Notes: generated from the sequence alone by a model not told the origin. Positions 22,691-32,410 are shown, counted from the stretch's first letter. The stretch: DNA of 64,000 nt from Candidatus Saganbacteria bacterium (GCA_016932255.1 JAFGDE010000015.1:117422-181421); one strand, 5' to 3'. Numbers and translations are program-made.

Positions 22691-24361
22691 ATGACAAACA
22701 ACATTATCTTCGGAGTTTTGGGCGGCCTGGGCCTATTCCTCTTCGGCATGAAGAACATGTCTGAAGGCCTGCAAAAGATAGCCGGCCAGGGCATGCGCAA
22801 GATACTGGAACTGCTGACCAAAACGACCATTGCCGGGGTCGCGGTCGGCGCGGCGGTCACCGCTATCATCCAGAGCAGTTCGGCCACGACCGTGATGCTG
22901 ATCGGGTTCGTCCAGGCCGGCCTGATGACGCTGAAACAGTCAATTGGCGTTGTTTACGGCGCCAACATCGGCACGACCATTACCGCCCAGATCATTGCTT
23001 TCAAGATCCATAAATACGCCCTGCCCGCTATCGGTCTGGGCGTTTTCCTTTACTTCTTCTTTCCTAAAAGAAAGCTTAAGCACTTTGGACAGATCCTGCT
23101 TGGTTTTGGCATGCTCTTCTTCGGACTGGCCATTATGTCGGAGGTCTTTATTCCGCTCAAACAAAGCCCCGAGTTCCGTCAATTGTTCGTTCTGTTCAGC
23201 CGCAACCCCCTGTTGGCAGTGCTGACCGGCACAGCCCTGACCATGATCGTACAGAGCAGCTCAGCAACGGTCGGCATCACCATGGCCCTGGCCGGAGCCG
23301 GCCTGCTCGATTTCGTCACGGCCTTTGCTGTTGTTCTGGGCGACAATATCGGCACGACCATCACCGCCCAGCTGGCCGCGCTCAACGGCAACATCACGGC
23401 CAAGCGCACAGCCTGGGCTCACACCCTTTTCAACCTGTTCGGCGCCGGGTACATGCTGCTCCTGCTCAATGTCCGGATCGACGGGCAGCCGGTCTTCCTG
23501 CATTTCATTAACTTGATCACGCCGGGCAATGCTTTTGCTGGAGAGAATATCGAACGGGCCGTGGCCAACAGCCACTCGCTCTTTAATATCTTCAACTGCA
23601 TTATCTTTATCCCTCTGGCCGGGGTGATGGCTTTTGCCGTCACAAAACTTGTCCGGGGAGAGGTGGAGGTAATCGAGCACGGCACAAAATACCTTGACGA
23701 CCGCATGCTGGTCACGCCGGAGATCGCTATCGGCCAGGCCAAGAAAGAGATCAGCCGCATGGCCGGATACGCCAAGGACCAGCTCAACATGTCGATCGAG
23801 GCCGTATTCGTCAAAAAACACCGCGAGCGCGAAAGGCTGTTCGAGAAGATCAAGCGGCGGGAGGAAGCGGTCAACTTGTTGGAGAGAGAGATCTCATCTT
23901 TCCTGGTCCGCATCGATCAGGAATCGATCACCGAGCAATTGGCCAAGACCACCGCAGCCTACCTCCACTTGATACATGATATCGAACGCATCGGCGATAT
24001 TTCCGAGAACATCGTTGACCTGGTCGTGCTCAAAGAGGAAGAGAACATCAAGTTCTCGGAAACAGGCAGCGCCGAGGTCAGGACGCTGAGCCAGCTGGTC
24101 GATAAGGCCATGGACAGGTCCTTCCGGGCATTTGATCAATGGAACAAGCAATTAGCCGAAGAGGCGATCGAACTTGAAGGCAGGATCGACGCGACGGAAC
24201 AGCTTTACCGCGACAACCATATATTCCGCTGCGGCCAGGCGACCTGCGACCCAAAAGCCGGGATAGTCTTCCTCGATATCCTGAGCAATCTGGAGCGAGC
24301 CGGCGACCATTTGCACAATATCGCCCAGAAGATCCTGGAATTGAACTCCTTCGACACTTAA
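22691..24361 (+). CDS. Na/Pi cotransporter family protein with PhoU-like tail (copy 1)
   Basis: This 556-residue inner-membrane phosphate importer belongs to the NptA/PNaS family. Two inverted half-repeats each carry the signature QSSS (61-64 and 188-191) followed by GANIGTTITAQ or GDNIGTTITAQ. Eight or more hydrophobic segments occupy residues 1-320. The cytoplasmic region from ~350 is helical and PhoU-like (two helical bundles with LIHDIERIGDISENIVDL and ILSNLERAGDHLHNIA), which probably gates uptake. It is preceded by a Pho-box-like site and followed by a close paralog. Confidence 0.92.
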   Translation: MTNNIIFGVLGGLGLFLFGMKNMSEGLQKIAGQGMRKILELLTKTTIAGVAVGAAVTAIIQSSSATTVMLIGFVQAGLMTLKQSIGVVYGANIGTTITAQIIAFKIHKYALPAIGLGVFLYFFFPKRKLKHFGQILLGFGMLFFGLAIMSEVFIPLKQSPEFRQLFVLFSRNPLLAVLTGTALTMIVQSSSATVGITMALAGAGLLDFVTAFAVVLGDNIGTTITAQLAALNGNITAKRTAWAHTLFNLFGAGYMLLLLNVRIDGQPVFLHFINLITPGNAFAGENIERAVANSHSLFNIFNCIIFIPLAGVMAFAVTKLVRGEVEVIEHGTKYLDDRMLVTPEIAIGQAKKEISRMAGYAKDQLNMSIEAVFVKKHRERERLFEKIKRREEAVNLLEREISSFLVRIDQESITEQLAKTTAAYLHLIHDIERIGDISENIVDLVVLKEEENIKFSETGSAEVRTLSQLVDKAMDRSFRAFDQWNKQLAEEAIELEGRIDATEQLYRDNHIFRCGQATCDPKAGIVFLDILSNLERAGDHLHNIAQKILELNSFDT

Positions 24362-24380
24362 GGGGCCGCACAGCCCTCAT

Positions 24381-24408
24381 TTAAAAACCTTTATGTTTCT
24401 GTTATAAT
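24381..24408 (+). promoter_or_regulatory. Promoter of the second Na/Pi cotransporter
   Basis: TTAAAA and TATAAT are spaced by 16 bp, with the ATG 33 nt further on. No 11-bp Pho repeats are visible, so this copy may be expressed independently of PhoB. Confidence 0.5.
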
Positions 24409-24441
24409 GCTGCTGGATCGATTGTCTGGAAAGCATTATCT

Positions 24442-26112
24442 ATGACTGACAACATATTATTCGGCGTGATCGGCGGCCTCGGCTTATTCCTTTTCGGCAT
24501 GCACATCATGTCCGAAGGCCTGCAGAAAATAGCCGGCCGCAGCATGCGCAGGATCCTGGAAATGCTGACCAAGACAACCATCGGCGGCATTGCGGTCGGT
24601 GCGGCGGTCACCGCTATCATCCAGAGCAGCTCAGCTCCCACCGTCATGCTGATCGGCTTTGTCCAGGCCGGTCTAATGACCCTGAGACAATCCATCGGCG
24701 TTATTCTCGGCGCCAATATTGGCACGACTATCACCGCGCAGATAATCGCCTTTAAGATCCATCAATATGCCCTGCCCTGCATCGGCCTGGGAGTGCTGCT
24801 GAACTTCTTCATTCCCAGAAAGACCTTCAAGTATTTCGGTCAGTTCTTGCTCGGCTTTGGCATGCTATTTTTCGGCCTGGCCATTATGACAAGTGTGTTC
24901 GAGCCGTTGAAAACCTCGCCTGAATTCCAGCAGCTGTTCGTCACCTTCAGCAAGAACCCCCTGCTGGCCCTGCTGACCGGCATGGTCCTGACCATGATCA
25001 TTCAGAGCAGCTCGGCCACTGTCGGCATCACCATGGCCCTAGCCGGCGTCGGTCTGCTTGATTTTGTCACGGCCTTTGCCGTCATATTGGGTGATAATAT
25101 CGGCACGACCATCACCGCTCAGCTGGCCGCCCTGAACGCTAATATAACGGCCAAGCGGACTGCCTGGGCCCACACGCTCTTTAAGGTTTTTGGCGCTGCT
25201 TATATGCTCGCTTTATTGGGCATTCAAATCAACGGAAAACCCGCCTTCCTGTATTTTGTGGACCTGATCACCCCTGGCAATGTCTGGGCAGGCCAGAATA
25301 TAGAGCGGCATGTCGCCAACACGCATACAATATTCAACGTGCTCAACTGCCTGATCTTCATGCCGCTGGCCGGTTTTATGGTTTTCATCGTGACCAAGCT
25401 TGTCAGGGGCGAGGTCGAGGTCATTGAGCACGGCACAAAATACCTTGATGAGCGGATGCTGGTCACACCGGAGATCGCCATCGGCCAGGCAAAAAAGGAG
25501 ATCAGCCGCATGGCTCATTACGCCAAGGAACAGTTAAGCATGTCGGTTGAATCGATCTTTGCCAAAAATAGTCGTGAAAGAGAGCAATTATTCGAAAAGA
25601 TCAAGCGCCGCGAGGAAGCCGTAAATTTACTCGAGCGAGAGATCGCTTCTTTCCTGATCCACATCGACCAACAGGCGATCACGGAAGAATTGGCCAGAAC
25701 AACGGCTGCCTACCTTCACCTGATACATGATATCGAGCGCATCGGCGATATTTCCGAGAATATCGTTGACCTGGTCAAGCTCAAAGAGGAGGAGAATATC
25801 AAGTTCTCTGACACCGGAAGTAAAGAAGTGACGACCTTAAGCAAGCTGGTCGAAAACGCGATTAATAAGACTATTCGGGCTTTCGAAGAATGGAATCGAC
25901 AGCTGGCCGAGGAGGCGATCGAGTTGGAAGGCAAGATCGACGCCACTGAACAGCTTTATCGCGACAATCATATTAGCCGCTGCGGCAAAGCCGAATGTGA
26001 TCCCAAGGCAGGCATAGTCTTCCTGGATATCCTCAGCAATCTGGAGCGCGTCGGCGACCACGCCAATAATATCGCGCAAAAGATCCTGGAACTAAATTCC
26101 TTCGGTAGTTAA
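24442..26112 (+). CDS. Na/Pi cotransporter family protein with PhoU-like tail (copy 2)
   Basis: It has the same length as its neighbour (556 residues), with the same domains and long identical stretches, so it arose by tandem duplication. The first signature is QSSSAPT instead of QSSSATT, a change next to the substrate site; the second (QSSSATVG) is unchanged. Unlike copy 1 it lacks a visible Pho box. The pair may provide a constitutive and an induced importer, or importers of different affinity or substrate. The C-terminal PhoU-like domain is intact. Confidence 0.92.
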   Translation: MTDNILFGVIGGLGLFLFGMHIMSEGLQKIAGRSMRRILEMLTKTTIGGIAVGAAVTAIIQSSSAPTVMLIGFVQAGLMTLRQSIGVILGANIGTTITAQIIAFKIHQYALPCIGLGVLLNFFIPRKTFKYFGQFLLGFGMLFFGLAIMTSVFEPLKTSPEFQQLFVTFSKNPLLALLTGMVLTMIIQSSSATVGITMALAGVGLLDFVTAFAVILGDNIGTTITAQLAALNANITAKRTAWAHTLFKVFGAAYMLALLGIQINGKPAFLYFVDLITPGNVWAGQNIERHVANTHTIFNVLNCLIFMPLAGFMVFIVTKLVRGEVEVIEHGTKYLDERMLVTPEIAIGQAKKEISRMAHYAKEQLSMSVESIFAKNSREREQLFEKIKRREEAVNLLEREIASFLIHIDQQAITEELARTTAAYLHLIHDIERIGDISENIVDLVKLKEEENIKFSDTGSKEVTTLSKLVENAINKTIRAFEEWNRQLAEEAIELEGKIDATEQLYRDNHISRCGKAECDPKAGIVFLDILSNLERVGDHANNIAQKILELNSFGS

Positions 26113-26115
26113 GCC

Positions 26116-26745
26116 TTACTTACTGGCGATCCTAAGACTGAGGTCGTTCTTGGTGCGGGCGCCATATTGATGAAAAGGCACTGAGGTCCAGGTAAAAATG
26201 CTTTTTTGCCAGCTCTGTTTGTTAAGTTTGCCGCCAGGGCTTTTTGTGGCCAGCACTGCCCTCTGTTCAGCCAGCTCTTTTTCGATCGAGACCGCGGTGA
26301 TCTGGTCCAGGGCATAACGCATGTTCTCATAATAATGCTGATAGGGTGGCACGCCCTTATACACATAGATCAGGTCCTTGATATCACCTGTCTTGCGGAA
26401 CTTTTTGTAATAAGAGGTTGTGCCGATCAGCTTGGAGGTCTCATAGATGTTCTCCCAGATCGAGGTAAAGCCGGTCTTACAGCTATTATATCCGGTCAGG
26501 TTCTTGGTCCCCAGGGGATAGCGTTTGCCATAGGAACTTTCTGCTCCGGCAATGGCCACATAAAGGCGGTAATCCAGGCCGAATTTATCAGCACAATAAA
26601 GTATCTCTTGCTCATGGCCGCGCAGCGGGCTCCAGGGATAACGGTCAAGGAATTTCTTCAGCTTGACCGCGCGCAGATCTTTAGCCACAACCATTGTAGT
26701 GGCCAAAAGAAACGCGCACGCCACTAATAGCGTCTTTTTAAACAT
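26116..26745 (-). CDS. Secreted lysozyme-like protein (lytic transglycosylase fold)
   Basis: The 209-residue protein has a signal peptide (MFKKTLLVACAFLLATTMVV). Its central region reads FGLDYRLYVAIAGAESSYGK and then NLTGYNS, which resembles the catalytic helix and loop of lysozyme-like wall hydrolases. The Glu in AGAESSYG would be the catalytic acid. The C-terminal 60 residues are not recognised. Start 26745 follows GGAG. It is convergent with the second cotransporter, 3 bp from its stop. Cleavage of peptidoglycan is inferred and not certain. Confidence 0.65.
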   Translation of the reverse strand: MFKKTLLVACAFLLATTMVVAKDLRAVKLKKFLDRYPWSPLRGHEQEILYCADKFGLDYRLYVAIAGAESSYGKRYPLGTKNLTGYNSCKTGFTSIWENIYETSKLIGTTSYYKKFRKTGDIKDLIYVYKGVPPYQHYYENMRYALDQITAVSIEKELAEQRAVLATKSPGGKLNKQSWQKSIFTWTSVPFHQYGARTKNDLSLRIASK

Positions 26746-26785
26746 AATTATCTGTTCTCCAGCAAGAAGGCATTACGAGGTCGCA

Positions 26786-27031
26786 TTATAGACTGATGTA
26801 TTCCCACTCTTCGTTGATATTATTATAACATAAACTGCCACAATAATTATCGTCAAGGTCAAAAAAATCATATCTGGACAAGGTTGAGTTGTAGGTCGGG
26901 TATCCTTTGATCTTATAGGTAATATAAAAGGCATCCCACTCCGTCGGGGAATCAACATAATCGCATTGCGCTAGCACCGGAACCGTCAGCCAGCTAAATA
27001 ACAGACCTAGCAATAAGAATTTTCTGATCAT
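26786..27031 (-). CDS. Small secreted cysteine-containing protein
   Basis: The 81 residues comprise a signal peptide (MIRKFLLLGLLFSWLTVPVLA) and a 60-residue mature part rich in Tyr, Asp and Asn with three cysteines. The ribosome site is weak (GGGTGG). It lies upstream of the lysozyme-like gene in the same direction. I do not recognise a family. The signal peptide is the main support for it being real. Confidence 0.5.
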   Translation of the reverse strand: MIRKFLLLGLLFSWLTVPVLAQCDYVDSPTEWDAFYITYKIKGYPTYNSTLSRYDFFDLDDNYCGSLCYNNINEEWEYISL

Positions 27032-27092
27032 TGATCCACCCGGGTATTCTTCCTGATTTAGAGGGCCGGATTTCAGCCAATGGCAATATTAC

Positions 27093-27122
27093 TTGATTAG
27101 GCCTTTAACCAGCTTGTATAAT
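27093..27122 (+). promoter_or_regulatory. Promoter of maf
   Basis: TTGATT and TATAAT are 18 bp apart. The ATG comes 9 nt after the -10 box, so the message is probably leaderless. Confidence 0.6.
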
Positions 27123-27131
27123 CAAAAGACC

Positions 27132-27695
27132 ATGAAAAAGATCGTGCTGGCTTCCGCTTCGCCAAGGAGACGGCAATTGCTTAAGAAAATAGCCCGCTCG
27201 GTCACGGTTTCGCCCAGTCGTGTCGACGAAACAAGGATCAAGGCCCAAAGTCCTGAAACCTTTGCGGTCAAAGCCGCGCTGGCCAAAGCCAGGGACATGG
27301 CCAAACACTTTAAGAAAGCCCTGATCATCGGCGCGGACACGATCGTTGTTCTGGGCCAAAAGATCCTGGGCAAGCCTAAAGATAAGCAACATGCTCTCAA
27401 GATGCTAAAAAGCCTGAGCGGCCGCACCCATAAGGTCATTACAGGCATCTGCGTTATCGATTCAGCGACCGGGAAGGCCGCAGCTGATTTTGTCGTCACC
27501 AAGGTCAAGATGAAGAAAGTCCCGCTTAAGGAGATCCAGGCTTATGTTGAGAGCGGCCGGCCGCTGGACAAGGCCGGCGCTTACGGCATCCAGGAGATCG
27601 AAGAGATCTTTATCGACAGGATCGAGGGTGACTATGATAATGTTGTCGGCCTGCCGGTCCTGCGGCTCAAGGAATTGCTCGATAGCCTGAAATAA
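27132..27695 (+). CDS. maf: Maf-type nucleotide pyrophosphatase
   Basis: Maf proteins hydrolyse dTTP, UTP or modified nucleotides to monophosphates and are linked to septum control. The start at 27132 gives 187 residues beginning MKKIVLASASPRRRQLL, the conserved N-terminus. An ATG at 27093 lies inside the promoter and is rejected. Other motifs are IIGADTIVVL, ILGKPKD, SGRTHKVITG, and DKAGAYGIQ with EGDYDNVVGLP. All are intact, so an active enzyme is expected. Confidence 0.94.
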   Translation: MKKIVLASASPRRRQLLKKIARSVTVSPSRVDETRIKAQSPETFAVKAALAKARDMAKHFKKALIIGADTIVVLGQKILGKPKDKQHALKMLKSLSGRTHKVITGICVIDSATGKAAADFVVTKVKMKKVPLKEIQAYVESGRPLDKAGAYGIQEIEEIFIDRIEGDYDNVVGLPVLRLKELLDSLK

Positions 27696-27709
27696 TATCT
27701 CCATTTATC

Positions 27710-27738
27710 TTGGCTCAAAAGCACAAATCAAGTAAAAT
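27710..27738 (+). promoter_or_regulatory. Promoter of mutL
   Basis: TTGGCT and TAAAAT are exactly 17 bp apart. The mutL ATG starts only 6 nt after the -10 box and has no Shine-Dalgarno site. Confidence 0.6.
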
Positions 27739-27744
27739 AAGACC

Positions 27745-29448
27745 ATGAGCCAGAGCATAAACATCCTGCCTGAAGACCTGATCAATAAAATCGCAGCCGG
27801 TGAGGTCATCGAACGGCCGGCCTCAGTGGTTAAGGAATTGATCGAGAACGCGATCGACGCCAAGGCTTCCAGGATCAAGGTCGAGATACAGCAGGCCGGC
27901 AGAAAATTGATCCGTGTCAGCGATAACGGCGCAGGCATGAGCAAAGCAGACCTGCAGCTGGCGGTCGAGCGTCACGCGACCTCCAAGCTCAGCGACCTGA
28001 ACGATCTTTTTAACATCAAGAGCCTGGGTTTCCGGGGCGAGGCCCTGCCCTCGATCGCCAGTGTTTCGATCATGGAACTGATCAGCCGGGAAAGCAGCAG
28101 CTCAAGCGGCACAGAGCTCAGGCTGGAAGGCGGCAAACGCATTGACCTTGAGGACTTCGGCAGCCCGACTGGAACCAGTGTAACGGTCAAAGACCTGTTC
28201 TTTAATACTCCGGCCCGCAAGAAGTTCCTTAAATCTCCGGCCACGGAAATGGGCCACATCGGCGACATTGTGGCCAAGTACGCCCTGGCCAGGCCAGAGA
28301 TCGCTTTTGAACTTGTTTCAGACGGGAAACCCCTGCTCTCTTCGCCAGGTTCGGGCAAACTGGCGGACGCGGTCATTGCGATCTACGGCATTGACCTGCT
28401 CAAGAACCTGATCGAAAGCGAGCAGACCTTTAAGAACATCAAGGTCGCCGGCCTGATCAGCCGCCCCACTCTGACGCGGCTGGACCGCAGTTATGAGACC
28501 TTCTTTGTCAACGGACGCTATGTTAAGAACTTTTTATTGAACAAGGCGTTGGAACAAGCCTACCGCACCCTGATCCCGAACAATCGTTTTCCAGCGGCGG
28601 TTATTTTTCTGGAGATCGATCCCAAACACATCGATGTTAACGTGCATCCGACCAAAAAAGAGATCAAGTTCAGCCGGACCCAAGAGGTCATGGATGCGGT
28701 CAGGGAATTCGGCCGCACAGCTTTAAGCAAGGTCGTTGAGGCTCCCCTGCCGCCGGCAACAGAGGACAGCTGGACCCCGCCGGCTGAAGGCCGCTGGCAG
28801 GCGGCCATGGCTGACGCCCTGTTTCCCGAAGGCTTGTCAACTGAAGAGATAAAACATTTTGAAGCAGATCGATCCTTGCCCATCCAGCCGGTCTATCAGC
28901 ATAATAATACTTATATTATTTGCAAGGACGGACCGGACCTTGTGTTGATCGACCAGCACGCTGCTCATGAGCGGGTCCTCTATGACCAGCTAAGCGAAAA
29001 ATCAGGCGAGCCCGGCAGTCAGCCGCTGCTTTCACCTGAAACCCTTGAGTTCACGGCCACAGAGTTCTCAACACTTCAGGAGAACATCGCTTATTTGCAG
29101 GAGCTTGGTTTTGATGCAGAAGAGTTCGGCAACAATTCTTTTCGAATAAGATCGTTCCCGTCAACTTTGAGCAACAGGCCGGCCAAAGAACTGCTGCTTG
29201 ATATTGCTGTGGAACTGCAACAGTTGGGCAAATCAGCCCAACTTGAGGCCAAACAGGAGAATATTAGAAAACTGATCGCCTGCCACAGCGCGATCAAGGC
29301 CGGCGATAAATTGAGCTTTGCAGAAATGCATCAATTGATCGCCCAGCTGCTGAAGACGGAAAATCCCCTGACCTGCCCGCACGGCCGGCCCACCATGATC
29401 AGATTGACGCTTGCAGAATTTGAAAAACGCTTTAAAAGAAGCGGCTAG
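27745..29448 (+). CDS. mutL: DNA mismatch repair protein MutL
   Basis: MutL links mismatch recognition by MutS to strand removal. The 567-residue protein has the GHKL ATPase motifs (VVKELIENAIDA, RVSDNGAGM, SLGFRGEALPSIASV) and the DNA-binding middle domain (YVKNFLLNKALEQAYR). The C-terminal domain carries DQHAAHERVLYD, ACHSAIKAGD and CPHGRPT. These resemble the metal-binding endonuclease motifs of MutL from organisms without MutH, although the last Glu of the first motif is Asp here. No mutS is in the window. Confidence 0.95.
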   Translation: MSQSINILPEDLINKIAAGEVIERPASVVKELIENAIDAKASRIKVEIQQAGRKLIRVSDNGAGMSKADLQLAVERHATSKLSDLNDLFNIKSLGFRGEALPSIASVSIMELISRESSSSSGTELRLEGGKRIDLEDFGSPTGTSVTVKDLFFNTPARKKFLKSPATEMGHIGDIVAKYALARPEIAFELVSDGKPLLSSPGSGKLADAVIAIYGIDLLKNLIESEQTFKNIKVAGLISRPTLTRLDRSYETFFVNGRYVKNFLLNKALEQAYRTLIPNNRFPAAVIFLEIDPKHIDVNVHPTKKEIKFSRTQEVMDAVREFGRTALSKVVEAPLPPATEDSWTPPAEGRWQAAMADALFPEGLSTEEIKHFEADRSLPIQPVYQHNNTYIICKDGPDLVLIDQHAAHERVLYDQLSEKSGEPGSQPLLSPETLEFTATEFSTLQENIAYLQELGFDAEEFGNNSFRIRSFPSTLSNRPAKELLLDIAVELQQLGKSAQLEAKQENIRKLIACHSAIKAGDKLSFAEMHQLIAQLLKTENPLTCPHGRPTMIRLTLAEFEKRFKRSG

Positions 29449-29972
29449 AACAGCAACCTGCTTTTGCTATAACACGACGGAGCAGTCCTCAGGATCTGGC
29501 CAATCCTTTGCTGCAATGGACCATCTTCAATTCTGGATAAATGACGCAGTATCTTTTGCGCTTGAGCTCTAAGGGGATAGAGCACTTCCACGAACTCGGT
29601 CTCTCTGCCGTTATAATTCTCAAACAGGGTCATGCCGCCAAGTTTTTTATCGTTCAGATATGCCGCCAGCTCAGTTACCGCGGCATCATGAAAAGCTTCC
29701 TGGCGCAGGATAATGGCCTCGGCCAGCGGCTGCAAGGCCCTGGGCCCTTTCACCACCAAAGCAATAAGGCCTTTTAATGAAAGCCTGCCGGATAAAAAAC
29801 GGTCCTCAAGATTACGCTCAACAGCTCGTTCCAAGTTGAACGTACGCGGCATGGAGACCATCAAACGTGCCAAGCCCCAGGCACTGGTGTGCTGGCTGTG
29901 CAAACGGGTCTCGCGGCTGCGCAGTAGATTGATCGGCCGCCAGAAAGCTGTTTTAAAACTTGATATTTTCAT
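29445..29972 (-). CDS. Hypothetical protein, 175 residues
   Basis: The gene is convergent with mutL and overlaps its end by 4 bp. The protein is basic, lacks a signal peptide and is predicted mostly helical, rich in Arg and Leu (for example RAVERNLEDRFLSGRLS and LRAQAQKILRHLSRIEDG). I do not recognise a family. A GAAAGAAAAG stretch before ATG 29972 could serve as ribosome site. Length and lack of stops support it, but function is unknown. Confidence 0.55.
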   Translation of the reverse strand: MKISSFKTAFWRPINLLRSRETRLHSQHTSAWGLARLMVSMPRTFNLERAVERNLEDRFLSGRLSLKGLIALVVKGPRALQPLAEAIILRQEAFHDAAVTELAAYLNDKKLGGMTLFENYNGRETEFVEVLYPLRAQAQKILRHLSRIEDGPLQQRIGQILRTAPSCYSKSRLLF

Positions 29973-30030
29973 GATACTTTTCTTTCGGCCGTTCAGCTGA
30001 CGGATTTCAGTGTCGGGATTGAGACGGTTT

Positions 30031-30154
30031 GGGTTCTAGGTTCTGGGTTCTGGCATATAAATTAATAGATTCATTTAATTATATTAGAGTAGTAAAAAAA
30101 TATGATCATAGGATCCAGGGCCACAGAACCTAGTACCTAGAACCCAGAACCTGG
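30031..30154. repeat. Inverted repeat made of ggttct / agaacc words upstream of topA
   Basis: The left arm (30031-30053) repeats ggttcta-ggttctg-ggttctgg. The right arm (30114-30154) repeats agaaccta-gtaccta-gaaccca-gaacctgg. About 60 AT-rich bases separate them. The rest of the 29973-30235 gap holds only the topA promoter. Confidence 0.7.
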
Positions 30155-30182
30155 CAGGCTGGTAATGAAATTGCTTTGAAAT

Positions 30183-30211
30183 TTGACAGATATTTGCCTG
30201 TCTGATAGACT
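30183..30211 (+). promoter_or_regulatory. Promoter of topA
   Basis: It has a consensus TTGACA, a 17-bp spacer and TAGACT, followed by GGGAGG before the TTG start at 30236. Confidence 0.75.
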
Positions 30212-30235
30212 CGCTATGTTCCGGGAGGTAAAATT

Positions 30236-32410
30236 TTGGCTAAAAAACTTGTAATTGTTGAGTCACCGGCCAAGGCCAGGACCTTGAAAAAGTTCCTGGG
30301 TCAGGGTTTTGAAGTTGCTGCCTGCGGCGGACATGTCCGCGATCTGCCGCCAAAATCCCTTGGCGTAAAAATAGACCAGGATTTCTCGCCCAGCTACAAG
30401 ATCATCAAGGGCAAGGAAAAGATCATCAAAGACCTCAAGAAGTCGGCGGCCAAGGCTGAGATCATTTTCCTGGCGCCCGATCCCGACCGCGAAGGCGAAG
30501 CTATTGCCTGGCACCTGATGACGATCCTTGACGGCGACGATAAGGTCAAGCGCATCGAATTCCATGAAATCACCAAGGAAGCCGTGACCAGCGCGGTCAA
30601 ACATCCGCGCAAGATCGACATGGCCCGGGTCAATGCCCAGCAAGCTCGCCGCATCCTCGACCGTTTGGTCGGCTACAAGCTCAGTCCTCTGCTCTGGAAA
30701 AAGGTCAGAAAAGGCCTGTCCGCCGGACGGGTGCAGTCAGTAGCCGTGCGCCTGATCTGCGAGCGCGAAGAAAAGATCCAGGCTTTCAAGGCCGAGGAAT
30801 ATTGGGATATCATCGCCAAGCTCAGTAATGAGGAAAAAGCCGAGTTCACGGCCAGGCTGGCAGCCAAAGGCGATGAACCCCTCGGTGTCCGGCCCAAAGA
30901 AAAAGGCAGGGCCATCGGCTCGGAAGCCGAAGCAAAACAAATACTTAAAGAACTTGAAGGCGCCAGCTTTTCCATCTCTGAGATCAAGAAAAAGGAACAG
31001 CAGCGCCACGCTCCTCCGCCCTTTATCACCAGCACCCTGCAGCAGGAAGCTGCCCGCAAGCTTGGTTTTTCAGCCAAGAAGACAATGATGCTGGCGCAAA
31101 AACTCTACGAGGGCGTCGATCTCAAGGGCGAAGGCCGCGTCGGTCTTATCACTTATATGCGAACTGATTCCGTGCGCATTGCCCATGAAGCTGAAGACGC
31201 GGTCCGCGAACATATCGCCGCTAATTTCGGCAAAGAATACCTGCCGGAAATACCTCAGCGTTATAAAAAGAAGAAACAGGCCCAGGACGCTCACGAAGCC
31301 ATCCGGCCGACCTCGGTCAAACGCCAGCCTGACAGCATCAAGGACAGCCTGAAACCTGACGAGTTCAGGCTCTACGACCTGATCTGGAAGCGTTTTGTTG
31401 CCTGCCAGATGAACTCCGCGGTCTTTGACCAGACATCCATCGATATCAACGCGGGCGAATACCGCTTCCGCGCGACCGGTTCCGTGCTCAAGTTCGACGG
31501 TTTCATCAAGGTCTATTTGGAAAGCGAAGATGACGACGAAGAAAAGGAGATGGCCGGCACCTTGCCCCTGCTCAAGGATAACGAAGTCATCAGCTTGATC
31601 GAGCTCAAGCCGGAGCAGCATTTCACCCAGCCGCCGCCGCGATATAATGAGGCGTCCCTGGTCAAGGAACTGGAAAAACGCGGCATCGGCCGGCCATCGA
31701 CCTACGCGCCGATCATGTCGACCATCCAGGACCGCGGCTATGTGGAAAAAGAAGGCAAGGCGCTCAAGCCCACCGAGATCGGCACGACGGTCAATGGCTT
31801 GCTGGTCAAGCATTTCCCGCGCATCATGGACATCAAGTTCACCGCCCACATGGAGGACGACTTGGACGATATAGTGGCCGAGAAGATGGAGTGGGTCAAG
31901 GCGCTCGAGGAATTCTACGAACCTTTTGCCCAGAACCTGGCCAAAGCCGAGGTCAAGATGGAAAAGGTCAAGAAAGAGATCAAGACCAACGAGGTCTGCC
32001 CTGACTGCGGCAAGCCCCTGGTCATCAGGCAGGGCCGCTACGGCGATTTCATGGCTTGTTCCGGTTATCCCAAGTGCAAGTTCACCAAAGCGCTGCCCGG
32101 CGAAGAGCCCGAGGCCCCGGCAGATGAGGTCTGTGACAAGTGCGGCAGCAAGATGGTTCTCAAGCACAGCCGCTACGGCAGTTTCCTGGCTTGCTCCGCT
32201 TATCCCAAGTGCAAGAATATCAAGCCGATCCTGAAACGCATCGGCGCCCAGTGCCCTAAATGCGGCGGCGACCTGGTCGAGCGCCGCACCCGCCGGCGCA
32301 GGCTTTTCTACGGCTGCATCAATTATCCAAGATGCGATTATGCCACCTGGCAGCGGCCGGGCACGGAGAAGCCGAAGAAAAAGGACAAGCAGGAGGATAG
32401 TGATGCTTAG
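30236..32410 (+). CDS. topA: DNA topoisomerase I (type IA)
   Basis: TopA relaxes negative supercoils by single-strand passage. The 724-residue chain begins MAKKLVIVESPAKA at a TTG codon preceded by GGGAGG, and no ATG fits better. The Toprim acidic motif is DPDREGEAIAWHL and the catalytic tyrosine is Tyr307 in GLITYMRTDSVR. Three C-terminal C4 zinc ribbons follow (CPDCGKPL, CDKCGSKM, CPKCGGDL, each closed by a CSGYPKC-type half). The tail is rich in lysine. Its last 8 bp overlap a tiny membrane-protein gene. Confidence 0.97.
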   Translation: MAKKLVIVESPAKARTLKKFLGQGFEVAACGGHVRDLPPKSLGVKIDQDFSPSYKIIKGKEKIIKDLKKSAAKAEIIFLAPDPDREGEAIAWHLMTILDGDDKVKRIEFHEITKEAVTSAVKHPRKIDMARVNAQQARRILDRLVGYKLSPLLWKKVRKGLSAGRVQSVAVRLICEREEKIQAFKAEEYWDIIAKLSNEEKAEFTARLAAKGDEPLGVRPKEKGRAIGSEAEAKQILKELEGASFSISEIKKKEQQRHAPPPFITSTLQQEAARKLGFSAKKTMMLAQKLYEGVDLKGEGRVGLITYMRTDSVRIAHEAEDAVREHIAANFGKEYLPEIPQRYKKKKQAQDAHEAIRPTSVKRQPDSIKDSLKPDEFRLYDLIWKRFVACQMNSAVFDQTSIDINAGEYRFRATGSVLKFDGFIKVYLESEDDDEEKEMAGTLPLLKDNEVISLIELKPEQHFTQPPPRYNEASLVKELEKRGIGRPSTYAPIMSTIQDRGYVEKEGKALKPTEIGTTVNGLLVKHFPRIMDIKFTAHMEDDLDDIVAEKMEWVKALEEFYEPFAQNLAKAEVKMEKVKKEIKTNEVCPDCGKPLVIRQGRYGDFMACSGYPKCKFTKALPGEEPEAPADEVCDKCGSKMVLKHSRYGSFLACSAYPKCKNIKPILKRIGAQCPKCGGDLVERRTRRRRLFYGCINYPRCDYATWQRPGTEKPKKKDKQEDSDA

